Origin: JAAYYM01 sp964631375 | GTDB lineage: Bacteria; Bacillota; Clostridia; Lachnospirales; Lachnospiraceae | Assembly (NCBI GenBank): GCA_964631375.1 | Contig: CAZVYQ010000001.1 | Span: 1 to 64,000 of the forward strand | Length of the DNA stretch: 64,000 bases | Direction: 5' to 3' | In this document: one piece after another, positions 42,968-52,695 of the stretch | How positions within the stretch are numbered: position 1 is the stretch's first letter | How the letters are laid out: every line of letters starts with the position of its first letter | Program-made: the position numbers and the translations under genes | The notes under the pieces: model-generated | Databases searched by the model: none | Told to the model about the DNA's origin: nothing | Seen by the model: only the letters and a program-made list of their open reading frames with translations

Positions 42968-44269
42968 TCATGCAAGCCGCAGCCCGAGAATGACCATAAA
43001 TCCGTCCTGGAGGTTCTCAGCACCGATGCTTCCACCCATCCTCTCCATCAATTCATGACAAATATAGAGACCAAGACCTGCTCCATCCTTCTGCTCACCT
43101 GTATGATTTCTACCACGATAAAATTTCTGATATATGTGAGGCAGCTCATCCTCAGATACACCACTGCCATAGTCTCTGATCTTCATATAGATACAATTGT
43201 CGGCCATCTCAAAGGACACCTCGATTATACTACCTGCATATTTATAAGAATTGTTAATGACATTTCCGATTACCTGTGCCAATCGCAGTGGATCCGTTCG
43301 AATGATACATGGCAGCGGTTCCATGAGAAACTGCACTCTGTCTTCAAAATCCGCATCTGCTATAATCTGCGTAAGTCTTGTACTGTCAAGTTCAATACAG
43401 TTCACCTGTAGTTCACCCAGTTCCTCCAGTGTAGACTGAAACATATCTGTAACCAGAAGATCTATCTGATCTACCTTGCGATAGATTGCTTTGACCTTAT
43501 TCTGAACCCCTGCCTCCTGATTCTTGGCCAATAGAACCTCACACATCAGCTTAATAGAGGTCACGGGAGTTTTAATATCATGACTCAGACTGGCCACCAA
43601 TTCCTTTTTACTCTGATTTGCTTCATATTCTTTCTTTCGTGATAGCTTCAATTCTTCTCGTAATATGTCAAAGCTCTCCGTAAAAGCACCGAAAATCCTC
43701 CTTTTGTCCATCTGTAGCGGAAGATCCAGATTGCCGGCAGCTACACTTGCTGCAAATTTCTTTAATTTTTCAAATGGAAGCAGAATGCTGTGTTCCAGAT
43801 AGCAGTATAAACCACCACTCAACAAAAGCATCAAGAGGAACAAAAGAAAACCAGCCATTGCAATGTCTTTCCTTGCTTCACGAAAGGATTCCCTCACATG
43901 CGTGTCAATGATCAATACTGCCTTCGCTTCTCTCTCAGGTAAATAGAAATAGACATGATTCTGCTTGACGGCTGCTTCCACAGAGTCATCCTGCAAATTA
44001 CCATGTCTATATAAAATATGATGTGAAAAATCTACGATTACAAAATCATAATTTGTTTTGAAATCAGAAAGACCTTCAAAGCCTGCCGCCCCCACACTTT
44101 CATACTCTTCCATACAGGAAAGTGTCTCCATGTAAAGGCTGTTGACAGCAGTCATATCATTTTGTGCTGTATCCTCATGCAAGGCCCATAAATATAATCC
44201 AATCCCAACACAGGCTGTTATAAAACCAGCCAGTATCACAACGTATACTCTCCTACGCCTCGAATACAT
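42968..44269 (-). CDS. Sensor histidine kinase of the ABC/two-component module
   Basis: About 433 residues. Two membrane helices (10-30 and about 165-185) flank an extracellular domain of about 130 residues; then HAMP (LEHSILLPFEKLKKFAAS), HisKA with the phosphorylated His in SLSHDIKTPVTSIKLM, and an HATPase_c domain ending GAGLGLYICHELMERMGG. The ATG at 44269 overlaps the regulator gene by 17 bp and has GGGGGA upstream. The large sensor domain is unlike the short loop of BceS-type kinases, so it may sense its ligand directly. Confidence 0.93.
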   Translation of the reverse strand: MYSRRRRVYVVILAGFITACVGIGLYLWALHEDTAQNDMTAVNSLYMETLSCMEEYESVGAAGFEGLSDFKTNYDFVIVDFSHHILYRHGNLQDDSVEAAVKQNHVYFYLPEREAKAVLIIDTHVRESFREARKDIAMAGFLLFLLMLLLSGGLYCYLEHSILLPFEKLKKFAASVAAGNLDLPLQMDKRRIFGAFTESFDILREELKLSRKKEYEANQSKKELVASLSHDIKTPVTSIKLMCEVLLAKNQEAGVQNKVKAIYRKVDQIDLLVTDMFQSTLEELGELQVNCIELDSTRLTQIIADADFEDRVQFLMEPLPCIIRTDPLRLAQVIGNVINNSYKYAGSIIEVSFEMADNCIYMKIRDYGSGVSEDELPHIYQKFYRGRNHTGEQKDGAGLGLYICHELMERMGGSIGAENLQDGFMVILGLRLA

Positions 44270-44957
44270 AACCAATCCCCCATACTGTCTTGATATGTTC
44301 CGGTTCATTGGGATTTATCTCTATCTTTTCACGTAGATGTCTGATATGGACTGCTAATGTCCCATCCGTAACAAAGCTGTCTCCCCATACATTTTCAAAA
44401 ATCTTTTCCTTTGTGAGAACATGTCCCGCATTTTTTGCAAGATACAACAGAATCTGATACTCCTGCTCCTTTAGCCTGATTGTCTTCTGATCAATCATAA
44501 GCTGATGATAATTTCCATCTAACAGCATATGCTCATTGATTCTAAAATCCTTATCTGACTGTTGCTCTGATACTGTCACGGCAGACTGCATCTTTTCATA
44601 TCTGTTCAGAAACACCTTGACCTTTGCAAGCAGAATATTCAGTGTGTAGGGTTTCTTAATATAATCATCACCACCGATATTCAAAGCCGTTAATACATCA
44701 TCATCACTCGTTCTGGCACTGATGAACAAAATCGGAATGTCAAATCGGCTACGGACCTCCTTACAGAGCTCAAAACCGGAACTACTTCCGAGATTAATAT
44801 CCAAAAGCAATAATGAGACTGTATGCTCTCTTAAAAATGTCATGCCTTCTTCATATCCGGTGACATATGCCGTCTTGATGTCAAACATATTAAAATACTC
44901 TGCTGTTGACTCGGCAATCTCGATCTCATCATCAATCACCAATACCTGATAATCCAT
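44253..44957 (-). CDS. OmpR-family response regulator
   Basis: About 234 residues. Receiver with VLVIDDEIEI, phospho-acceptor D53 (LLLDINLG) and KPYTL, then a winged-helix domain (LKEQEYQILLYLAKNAGHVL, TLAVHIRHLREKIE). Paired with the kinase that overlaps it downstream. Preferred start is the ATG at 44957 (GGGGGC 7 bases before). It follows the serine-hydrolase gene by 85 bp and probably regulates the ABC genes upstream. Confidence 0.93.
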   Translation of the reverse strand: MDYQVLVIDDEIEIAESTAEYFNMFDIKTAYVTGYEEGMTFLREHTVSLLLLDINLGSSSGFELCKEVRSRFDIPILFISARTSDDDVLTALNIGGDDYIKKPYTLNILLAKVKVFLNRYEKMQSAVTVSEQQSDKDFRINEHMLLDGNYHQLMIDQKTIRLKEQEYQILLYLAKNAGHVLTKEKIFENVWGDSFVTDGTLAVHIRHLREKIEINPNEPEHIKTVWGIGYVFEA

Positions 44958-45042
44958 GTCCATGCCCCCAAACTTTACAGACTCTTCCTACCTATAAAAT
45001 CATCATAGCACAGGATGACAATCGGGTCAAAAGTTGGTTATA

Positions 45043-47037
45043 TCATTCATATGACATTTTCACCTTTGCTCCCTGCTCACCAATATATGAAACATAACCA
45101 TCCTCCGGTAGCATCACGGCAGAACCTGCATTTAGCATTAAAGAAGAGTAAATCAATTCTCCATGTCTATTATAAACCTGAATGCTCGCATTTCCATCAA
45201 TCTGTATCACAGCCCGCTGTCTATCGGTATGATCTGTAATATGAAACCACACCGCCCGGTTTTCCTCCTGTATGGAACAGTCAATGGATTCCTGGGGAAG
45301 TTCCTTCATGTTTTCTCCTGATTCAAATACAAATCCGAGATCATCCATGCTGATGTATTCCGTTCCATTTTCATGATAACAGGATACCGTTGTCATATCT
45401 CTGCAAATTGCCGCGGTTTTACTATGATCCGCATCGATCAACTGTTGTACACGCAGCAGTCCGCTTTCACTTTCTATGTACCCCGGTATCAAAGCCTTCC
45501 TGAATTTTAGAGTAGCCCCGGCTCCCTTGTCAGCACTGTAGCTGGTACTGTTCCAGTTTGCATTGACCAGGAAATACGTCTGTTCCGTACGTGCATCCCA
45601 TGTCTCCTGAATCTGCCTTTGTATCTGTACAGGTGCGATCTGGATCGCTGCACGATCAGCCTGTGCATAGGTTCCCATACTTTCGAGTGTTCCATAGCAG
45701 TAGCTTGCAATATAACGTGTACCATCCTTTTCTTCTCGTAACTGCAGCTTGGAGATTCCGGTCTGTCCCCCCTCTGCCTCTTGCAGTCCGGACATAATGT
45801 ATTTTCCTAATTCTCCGACAAACCATTGATCACTTGTATAACGATATTCCTGTACGGCTGTATGCGTCTCATCCGGTACTGTTATTCGCATATGAGATTC
45901 GTCCGGGAATTCTACCATACCAATCTTTGTCCCAAAGGAGTAATATCCCTCAAATTCACGAAGCTTCTCCGGAATCACGGCACTATCCAATTTCTCATAT
46001 TGCTTTGCTATCGTCTTTGCATCATATGCGTTTGTCGGCTTGATTCTTCCATCCACTTCCAGTGCAGCCATCAATATCGCTTCTGCTGCCATCTGATCAA
46101 ACATGGAACTTCCTCCTGATGATGTGACAGCTGCAGACATCTTCTCCTCTGGTAATATGATTAGCGACGCATGCTGATAACTTAGATCTCCGCCCTTACA
46201 AACCGCCTTAATTCCATACTGATTAAACGGATAGAGTTCGGTTGCATCAAATCCCATTCCATAAGTTGCGGCATTCTCTCCGTCAACCTTTAAATAACTT
46301 GTTTTTTGATAAGCATTTTCCATCATTTGCTTTGCAGACCTTTCTGAAAGGATATCCTGATGCTCACCCATAAACACAGTACTAAGTTTACATAAATCAT
46401 CTGTGGTGCTCTTCACGCCACCACTTCCCGTCTCACATTGCGATTCCATGGGCATCTTCAGAGTTCCATTAAAAAAGTTAGTCATTTGCGGGACATCGCT
46501 GACCTTTGTGCTGAAGGAATCCACTGTATTATACATATCTAACGGATTACAGATATATTTCTCCATGTAATCACAAAACGGCATGCCACTCACTCTCTCT
46601 ACCAATATCTGTGCTAACGTAAAGCCATCATTACAATATACCGCATAGGTTCCCGGATCTGCCTTGAGCTTCTGTACTGCGAGTTGATCGAGGAGTTGAT
46701 CCTTCACAGCAGGATCAGCCTCCCCAAATACTGTTTTATTCAGATAATGAGCTCCCATCAAGCCGGAAGTATGCTCTAATAACATTCGTGGGGTAATATC
46801 CTGATAGCGGGGATCCGCCATCGTAAACTCCGGTATATAATTCGTTAGTGGTGCATCCAGATCAATCTTGCCTTTGTCTGATAACTGCATAACAGCCGTG
46901 GTGACATAGATTTTACTGACAGATGCTACATTATATTGATATTGCTGTGTCAAATTCTGAGCGAAAACATCAGTCGTTGTTGCAGCAAAGCTGATTAATA
47001 TTGTTAATATAACGATCGTTACCTTTTTCATTTTCAT
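45043..47037 (-). CDS. Secreted serine hydrolase (class C beta-lactamase fold) with shortened N-terminus
   Basis: 664 residues. Signal peptide (1-26), SxxK catalytic pair S39/K42 (ASVSKIYVTTAV), YxN at Y134 (VYCNDGFTLAQ) and a KGGD-type third motif near 275. Then two C-terminal domains of unknown role (about 370-664), beta-rich. Normally about 40-60 residues of mature N-terminal strand precede SxxK in this family; here only 13 do, so the fold lacks its first strands. It sits between the ABC permease and the response regulator, 11 bp after the permease, and may cleave or modify a D-amino-acid peptide linked to that module. Confidence 0.88.
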   Translation of the reverse strand: MKMKKVTIVILTILISFAATTTDVFAQNLTQQYQYNVASVSKIYVTTAVMQLSDKGKIDLDAPLTNYIPEFTMADPRYQDITPRMLLEHTSGLMGAHYLNKTVFGEADPAVKDQLLDQLAVQKLKADPGTYAVYCNDGFTLAQILVERVSGMPFCDYMEKYICNPLDMYNTVDSFSTKVSDVPQMTNFFNGTLKMPMESQCETGSGGVKSTTDDLCKLSTVFMGEHQDILSERSAKQMMENAYQKTSYLKVDGENAATYGMGFDATELYPFNQYGIKAVCKGGDLSYQHASLIILPEEKMSAAVTSSGGSSMFDQMAAEAILMAALEVDGRIKPTNAYDAKTIAKQYEKLDSAVIPEKLREFEGYYSFGTKIGMVEFPDESHMRITVPDETHTAVQEYRYTSDQWFVGELGKYIMSGLQEAEGGQTGISKLQLREEKDGTRYIASYCYGTLESMGTYAQADRAAIQIAPVQIQRQIQETWDARTEQTYFLVNANWNSTSYSADKGAGATLKFRKALIPGYIESESGLLRVQQLIDADHSKTAAICRDMTTVSCYHENGTEYISMDDLGFVFESGENMKELPQESIDCSIQEENRAVWFHITDHTDRQRAVIQIDGNASIQVYNRHGELIYSSLMLNAGSAVMLPEDGYVSYIGEQGAKVKMSYE

Positions 47038-47047
47038 AGCTCCTTCC

Positions 47048-49561
47048 TTACTCTGTCATCAGTTCATAGGGTGATATATTCTTTACCTTGCCTGCATACA
47101 ACATTGCTATGATGAATGAATATACCATTAGGAAAACAGATAACCCTACGATTGCAATCGGTGATATATGAAACTCCATCCTGCTGATTCCGATTCCGTC
47201 TAATGCGAGATTCATAAGTCTTGAAATGCTAAAATGATTGAGGATCGTTCCCATGATAACTCCCGTTATCACTGCAGGCATCAAAGAGCCTGTAATGATT
47301 GCAGCAGTCTGTCTGCTTGTAAATCCTAATGCTTTGTAAATACCGTATTTCATCCGCTTTTGCATTAAAATTGAATTGATGATAAATGTGAGCATCAGTC
47401 CTATGATCAACATTGTCACTCCAAGTAGGACATATGCGATCATACTGAACATGATCTCAAACTGATTCATGTTGGAATTCATATACTTCTCAAAATCTTC
47501 AACCGACTCTACTGCATATCTTCTTGTATTGCCCGAAATGATCTTGCCATCGATCATAATAGAGTAGTCGAGGTTCTCCACGCCATAGGTTTTCATTAGA
47601 CGTGCAATCTTTTCATCTGCGATTCTTTTGATCTTCTCATCTCTGGTCTCTGCAATGTTATCCTTTCCGTTTTCTGCATCCTCAGCTGACATTCCGTAAA
47701 TCGTATTGATCTGTTTGATGAATTCATCTGTATCAGCATGGTCTTTTAGATAGACATCTACTGTATCCAAACGGAAGGATGGACATAATTCCTTGATTCC
47801 CTCATAGCTTAAACTCAACATCCTCCCACCATTACTGAAGGTCTGTGAGAGTCCACATATCATATAGTCAGCAGAACTGCCGTTATACTCAACTGTAATC
47901 ATATCTCCGATCTGTTTATGCCATCTCTTAGCCAGTGTTCCTGTAACGACAATCTCATTTTTGTATTCCGGATTTCTACCTTCATAGGGTGCTACTGTTT
48001 CCAAGCGTGCAAAATCATCATATATATTGATATAGACCGCCTCATCCTGTGCATACATTTGAATATATGTTTTTGAAAGTGCTGCCTTACGCACCATATC
48101 CATTCCGCGAATTTCCTCCAAAAACTGTTGCTCATCTGTTGTTTGATTCAGATAGATCGAAACATCAGTCCATTCCACATTTGCTACTTTTTTAATTGTT
48201 GTATCATCCACACCAAATGCAAAATAAAGATATAAGCCCATCATTGTAGCAAAAGTAACACACATAACACATACAACAACCATGATATTCTGTTTTAATG
48301 AACTCCCCATCTCCTTGAGGGCAATCCAAACAGTAATATTTCTACATTTCTTTAGAGAAAAGCGATTCTTCCGAAAACTATGTGTTCCGGTTCCCTTTGA
48401 AAGTGCCGTTACAGGAGGATATTTCAATACCTTTCTGGCATTGCTGTAACTGATCACAAACATTGCCATCATCATCAAAGCTACACACTGTAGATCTTGT
48501 ATGAGATGAAGTGAATTCATCCACCGCATTCCATTCATATCACTTAAAAGCCTTCCCAGCATAGGAATCATGCAATAGGAGCCAATAATTCCTGCGATAA
48601 CACCTGTAATTGTAATGCCCAGATATTCCAAAATATAGATCATGATTACTTCTCGCTGTTTGTATCCCAACGCTTCCAGAACACCGATCTGTGTCATATT
48701 CTCCATAATGCTGTTAATGATCCGAAACCTGACAACCAAAAGTGTAATGATCACCAGCACCACCGAAAATCCCACCACAATGCCTGCTACCATATTTCCC
48801 AGAGTGGAAATCACAAGTTTACTATTAACTGCTGTAATACTGTTAATAAACTCTGCCTCTTCTGAGCTGTTGGCATTTTCCTTGATATAATCAGTAAACC
48901 GCTTGTTTACAAGTTCTGCATCTGCACCTGCTTTCAACTTTGCACTCAACAGATAACCACGCCCAACCTCTCCAGTCAGGCTTTCATAAGCAGGAGCCTT
49001 CAGATAGAATTTAAGCGTTCCGGAATTAATGATACCAAATGAAGTGGTCTCTGTGATCCCTGCAACCGTATAGTAGTAATGGTTTCCTTTGTACTCAAAT
49101 GTAATTTCATCTCCCGGATTAAATCCATACTGTTGTAAGGATGCAGGTATGTATACGGACTCAGGTGCATCGGTCTGAATTTCTTCCCGGATATTAGCCT
49201 TTAACATCCCGTTATCTTCATCCATATTTAAAAACAAGGCCGGAAGCTCTATGTTACCGTCTTGATATACAATCTTTGCAGATTCCATAACAACAGGTCT
49301 TGTCAGTTCGACCCTGTCAACATCCTCATCCTGTTCAAGTACGCCTACGTACTCCTCTTTGAACATCTTTTGCCCCATTAGATATAGATTATCCGGTTCC
49401 TCGTAGAACTCCTTATTCTTCTCATAAATATTAGAGTATGCTGAAGCAATGTTCATCCCAACACTCATAAACATCGTCGCAAGTGCTGTCAAGACAAATA
49501 AAATAACCACTGTTCCCATTTTCTTTTTCAGGTTAAAGCCTGTGATTCTGATCAGTTTCAT
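47048..49561 (-). CDS. ABC transporter permease, FtsX type
   Basis: About 837 residues with an N-terminal helix, a first FtsX domain (ITLLVVRFRIINSIMENMTQ), central helices (VVVCVMCVTFATMMGLYLYF), a large extracellular domain and a C-terminal FtsX domain (MKYGIYKALGFTSRQTAAIIT). The ATG at 49561 has GGGGTGG upstream, with the ATPase stop 2 bp away. Together with its ATPase and the downstream two-component pair it resembles modules that respond to antimicrobial peptides, though the extracellular parts differ from BceB. Confidence 0.9.
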   Translation of the reverse strand: MKLIRITGFNLKKKMGTVVILFVLTALATMFMSVGMNIASAYSNIYEKNKEFYEEPDNLYLMGQKMFKEEYVGVLEQDEDVDRVELTRPVVMESAKIVYQDGNIELPALFLNMDEDNGMLKANIREEIQTDAPESVYIPASLQQYGFNPGDEITFEYKGNHYYYTVAGITETTSFGIINSGTLKFYLKAPAYESLTGEVGRGYLLSAKLKAGADAELVNKRFTDYIKENANSSEEAEFINSITAVNSKLVISTLGNMVAGIVVGFSVVLVIITLLVVRFRIINSIMENMTQIGVLEALGYKQREVIMIYILEYLGITITGVIAGIIGSYCMIPMLGRLLSDMNGMRWMNSLHLIQDLQCVALMMMAMFVISYSNARKVLKYPPVTALSKGTGTHSFRKNRFSLKKCRNITVWIALKEMGSSLKQNIMVVVCVMCVTFATMMGLYLYFAFGVDDTTIKKVANVEWTDVSIYLNQTTDEQQFLEEIRGMDMVRKAALSKTYIQMYAQDEAVYINIYDDFARLETVAPYEGRNPEYKNEIVVTGTLAKRWHKQIGDMITVEYNGSSADYMICGLSQTFSNGGRMLSLSYEGIKELCPSFRLDTVDVYLKDHADTDEFIKQINTIYGMSAEDAENGKDNIAETRDEKIKRIADEKIARLMKTYGVENLDYSIMIDGKIISGNTRRYAVESVEDFEKYMNSNMNQFEIMFSMIAYVLLGVTMLIIGLMLTFIINSILMQKRMKYGIYKALGFTSRQTAAIITGSLMPAVITGVIMGTILNHFSISRLMNLALDGIGISRMEFHISPIAIVGLSVFLMVYSFIIAMLYAGKVKNISPYELMTE

Positions 49562-49563
49562 AT

Positions 49564-50337
49564 TTACCACCCCATCTGTGTCAGGAAATCCATGATCTGC
49601 TTGTTTCTTTCTTTCAGATCCGATCCTTGATATGGCTCCAGCTTCAGATCTCCTGATATATTTCCATCCGCCAGGTATATAATACGATTTCCTCGCATAG
49701 CTGTTTTAATATCGTGTGTTACCACCACAAGACTTTGTCCCTGTGCATTAACTCTTCCAAAGACATCCAAAACCTCCTGTCCCGATGCAGAATTCAATGC
49801 ACCTGTTGGTTCATCGGCAAATACCAGCTGTGGCTTGTTTAATAATGCTCTGACAATACCGACTCGCTGGCTTTCACCACCGGACAGCTGAGTAGGGAAC
49901 TTATCCCAGAGTTCTTCGGCAATTCCGACTTCCCGCAAAAGCTTCTCAGCATTTTGGATCAACTCCTGACGGTTATTGCTTACAAGGAAACCACTTGTCA
50001 GAACATTGTCAAGTACACTCATATTGTCTAACAGGTAAATGCTCTGAAATACAAATCCACAGTTTTTTCTTCGAAAGACCGCAAGTTGATCATTACTATA
50101 ATTGGAGATATCCTCTCCCATAAATGTTACTGTTCCAAGTGACGGTCTGTCCATACCGGATAGAGCGTACAATAATGTAGACTTTCCTGAACCGGAACTT
50201 CCCATGATGATTGTAAAATCACCCTTTTTAATCTCCAAATCGATGTTTTTCAGCACATGCTGTTGTTTACTTCCTACAGAAAAGCTTTTACACAGCTTCT
50301 CCGTTGTCAATATATTTTCCTGCACAAAAGAACTCAT
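49564..50337 (-). CDS. ABC transporter ATP-binding protein
   Basis: 257 residues. Walker A GSSGSGKST, signature LSGGESQRVGIVRA, Walker B LVFADEPTGALN, H-loop VVTHD. Belongs to the MacB/BceA-like group that serves FtsX-type permeases. GGAGG ribosome site. First gene of the five-gene run ABC ATPase-permease-hydrolase-regulator-kinase. Confidence 0.95.
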   Translation of the reverse strand: MSSFVQENILTTEKLCKSFSVGSKQQHVLKNIDLEIKKGDFTIIMGSSGSGKSTLLYALSGMDRPSLGTVTFMGEDISNYSNDQLAVFRRKNCGFVFQSIYLLDNMSVLDNVLTSGFLVSNNRQELIQNAEKLLREVGIAEELWDKFPTQLSGGESQRVGIVRALLNKPQLVFADEPTGALNSASGQEVLDVFGRVNAQGQSLVVVTHDIKTAMRGNRIIYLADGNISGDLKLEPYQGSDLKERNKQIMDFLTQMGW

Positions 50338-50462
50338 CTTTAATCCTCCATATCTCCTTGCTAATGTTTCGTGATAGGTTGATCATAAATGAGTTCTTTG
50401 CAAAAGTCTTTGTTCAATTTTTGTGATATTCTTAATTAATTATTAATTCTCTATCTGCAGGA

Positions 50463-51494
50463 TTAAGAAACTGCTTCGATCACTACTGCATGTGCAATTC
50501 CCGGTACTGTCCTGCCTTCATTAAAGCTGACTGTGGAAAGCAGTGCACCTGTCGGAACAAAGAGAACTTTCTTCCATGTGCCGTTTTTAATCTGTCTTAA
50601 AATATAGGCACTCAAGGTCACTGCCGAGCATCCACAGCCACTACCGCCCGCATGGGTATCCTGTTTGTCTGCATCAAATATTTCGATTCCGCAATCCATA
50701 TGATTTGCGGTGATGTCAAAACCTTTATCCTTGAGTAGATCTATCAGTAAAGTGCGACCAATGTATCCCAGATCGCCTGTAATAATTCTGTCATAATCCT
50801 CAGGACTTTTGTTCATATCCAAAAAATGATAGTAAATCGTATCAGCCGCCGAAGGTGCCATGCATGCACCCATATTCATGGAATCCTTAATTCCATAATC
50901 TATGATCCTTCCCGGAGTAATTGCCGTAATCTTTGCGAAAGCTGTTTCTCCCTTTACATCTCTTTGCTCCGAGAGAATAAATGCTCCGGCACCTGTAACT
51001 GTCCATGATGCAGACAGAGGCCTTTGACTTCCGTAATCCAATGGAAATCGAAATTGTTTTTCTGCACTGGCAAAATGACTTGAGGTTACACATAACACAT
51101 GTTTTGCATATCCACCTGCCACAGTCATTGCTCCGAGAGCCAGACTTTCTCCACAGGTTGAACATGCTCCATATAATCCAAACATGGGAATATGATAGGA
51201 TGACGTTCCAAATGAAGTTGCTATCAATTGACCGAGCAAGTCACCTGCAAACAAAAAACGGATATCAGTACTTTTCATACCAGCTTTACCAAGCGCCATG
51301 GAAACGGCCTCTTTTTGCAATGTGCTTTCGGCTTCTTCCCATGTTTTACATCCAAACATGGCATCTTCACAAATGACATCAAAAAAAGTACCAAGTGGTC
51401 CCTCGCCTTCCTTCTTTCCTACTATGGAAGCTGAGTTTAAAATATATGCGGGACACTCTAGCCTGATACTTTGTTCTCCGATCATCTGCGTCAT
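50463..51494 (-). CDS. spoVAD: Stage V sporulation protein AD
   Basis: 343 residues with the thiolase-like fold of SpoVAD, the dipicolinic-acid-binding member of the SpoVA complex: IRLECPAYILNSASIVGKKEG, SVSMALG-type helix, LYGACSTCGESLALGA, GDLGYIGR, GGSGCGCSAVTLSAY. Separated from spoVAC by the azlCD pair but provided with its own sigma-G-like promoter. TTGGAGG ribosome site. Confidence 0.96.
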   Translation of the reverse strand: MTQMIGEQSIRLECPAYILNSASIVGKKEGEGPLGTFFDVICEDAMFGCKTWEEAESTLQKEAVSMALGKAGMKSTDIRFLFAGDLLGQLIATSFGTSSYHIPMFGLYGACSTCGESLALGAMTVAGGYAKHVLCVTSSHFASAEKQFRFPLDYGSQRPLSASWTVTGAGAFILSEQRDVKGETAFAKITAITPGRIIDYGIKDSMNMGACMAPSAADTIYYHFLDMNKSPEDYDRIITGDLGYIGRTLLIDLLKDKGFDITANHMDCGIEIFDADKQDTHAGGSGCGCSAVTLSAYILRQIKNGTWKKVLFVPTGALLSTVSFNEGRTVPGIAHAVVIEAVS

Positions 51495-51539
51495 TCTATA
51501 CTACCTCCAAAAAGATAAAGCACTTCGGTTTTATATTGA

Positions 51540-51568
51540 TAGTATTGACCATAATTTCTCGATTATTC
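51540..51568 (-). promoter_or_regulatory. Sigma-G-like promoter of spoVAD
   Basis: On the minus strand GAATA (plus 51564-51568), a 17-bp spacer and AATACTA (plus 51540-51546), six of seven matches to the sigma-G -10 CATWMTA. It lies about 46 bp before the spoVAD start codon. Confidence 0.5.
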
Positions 51569-51615
51569 ATTTATTTTATTAAAATGTTACATTGGATAAG
51601 CTTCGGATTATATTA

Positions 51616-51936
51616 CTATAGAAGAAAAGGGAACAACAACTGCATGATAATGTAAGCTCCTGTAGTCACAAAGATCGTGAGGATCATATTCTCCTTCTTG
51701 ATTGACAGTGCAAATGCAATCGCAGCAGCAATCACTGCAAGTGGAATATGTTCGGCATCTACATTCAGAATACCAGGAAACACCAAAGCTCCTAGGGCAG
51801 CATATGGTATGTACTCAAGAAACAGTTCCATTCTTCGGTTCATCTTTGCCTTGTCCACTAATAAAACAGGCAATGCCCTTGGTATATAGGTTACCAAAGC
51901 CATTAAAAGGATCAAAACGCATATCTTCATACTCAT
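51616..51936 (-). CDS. azlD: AzlD-like branched-chain amino acid exporter subunit
   Basis: 106 residues with four hydrophobic segments, starting KICVLILLMALVTYIPRALP, the usual AzlD pattern. Overlaps azlC by 4 bp (ATGA). AzlC and AzlD together export branched-chain amino acids or analogues. Lies inside what is otherwise a spoVA gene cluster. Confidence 0.9.
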   Translation of the reverse strand: MSMKICVLILLMALVTYIPRALPVLLVDKAKMNRRMELFLEYIPYAALGALVFPGILNVDAEHIPLAVIAAAIAFALSIKKENMILTIFVTTGAYIIMQLLFPFLL

Positions 51937-52634
51937 TGTACTGCTGCCTCCTTTCTGAGCTTTAACTCACTTCCGATTGCAGCACCAGCCAGCATGGAAA
52001 TAATGATTGCCCAGCCTGACGGAATCCATAGACACAACATACAATTAATTAAAATACTGATCACAACCGTTTTTAATATTTCCATATCCTTCACAGCTCT
52101 TGGTGCAATGATCTGAATGAACATCGCATACAATGCAATCACAAGATATGAACATATTCTCTGTGGAATGAATCGGATCAGAAATGTTCCTGTCAGTGTT
52201 CCAATGATCCATGACAGGTAAGTCATACAGGCTACTCCTGCGAAAAAGAAAGCCCCACTCTCTTCTGGCTGTGCAGTATAAATTGCAAATGTCTCATCTG
52301 TGACTCCAAATGCCATAATGAACTTAGATCTAAGTGTTGACTGATTCAGTCGACGCATGACACACATACTCATGATAAAATGTCTGAGATTTAAAAAGAA
52401 TACAGCACACACAATCTCAAATAATCCACTGCCTGTAATCAGCATCTGAACTGCTGCGATCTGACTGGCTCCGGCTAATACTGCAATGGACATCACACTG
52501 GTTTCCACTGCATTCATGCCACTTTGTGCCGCCAATACTGCAAATGTTGTTGCCACGGGAAAAAATCCAACCAAAATCGGAATTCCCATACGAAAGCCTC
52601 TGAGGAATTCCGATTTTTGCTCTGCTTTGTTCAT
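51933..52634 (-). CDS. azlC: AzlC-family branched-chain amino acid exporter
   Basis: About 233 residues, multispanning, with GFRMGIPILVGFFPVATTFAV, ASQIAAVQMLI and FFLNLRHFIMSMCV, all typical of AzlC. The ATG at 52634 gives the usual family length and has GGAAGG just upstream, though the spacing is short; an ATG at 52691 is possible but lacks a ribosome site. Begins about 60 bp after spoVAC on the same strand. Confidence 0.9.
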   Translation of the reverse strand: MNKAEQKSEFLRGFRMGIPILVGFFPVATTFAVLAAQSGMNAVETSVMSIAVLAGASQIAAVQMLITGSGLFEIVCAVFFLNLRHFIMSMCVMRRLNQSTLRSKFIMAFGVTDETFAIYTAQPEESGAFFFAGVACMTYLSWIIGTLTGTFLIRFIPQRICSYLVIALYAMFIQIIAPRAVKDMEILKTVVISILINCMLCLWIPSGWAIIISMLAGAAIGSELKLRKEAAVQ

Positions 52635-52695
52635 AACCTTCCATTCACACCCTTGCTTGTTTGTATCACCATTATAATGATACCTGCCCATAAAG

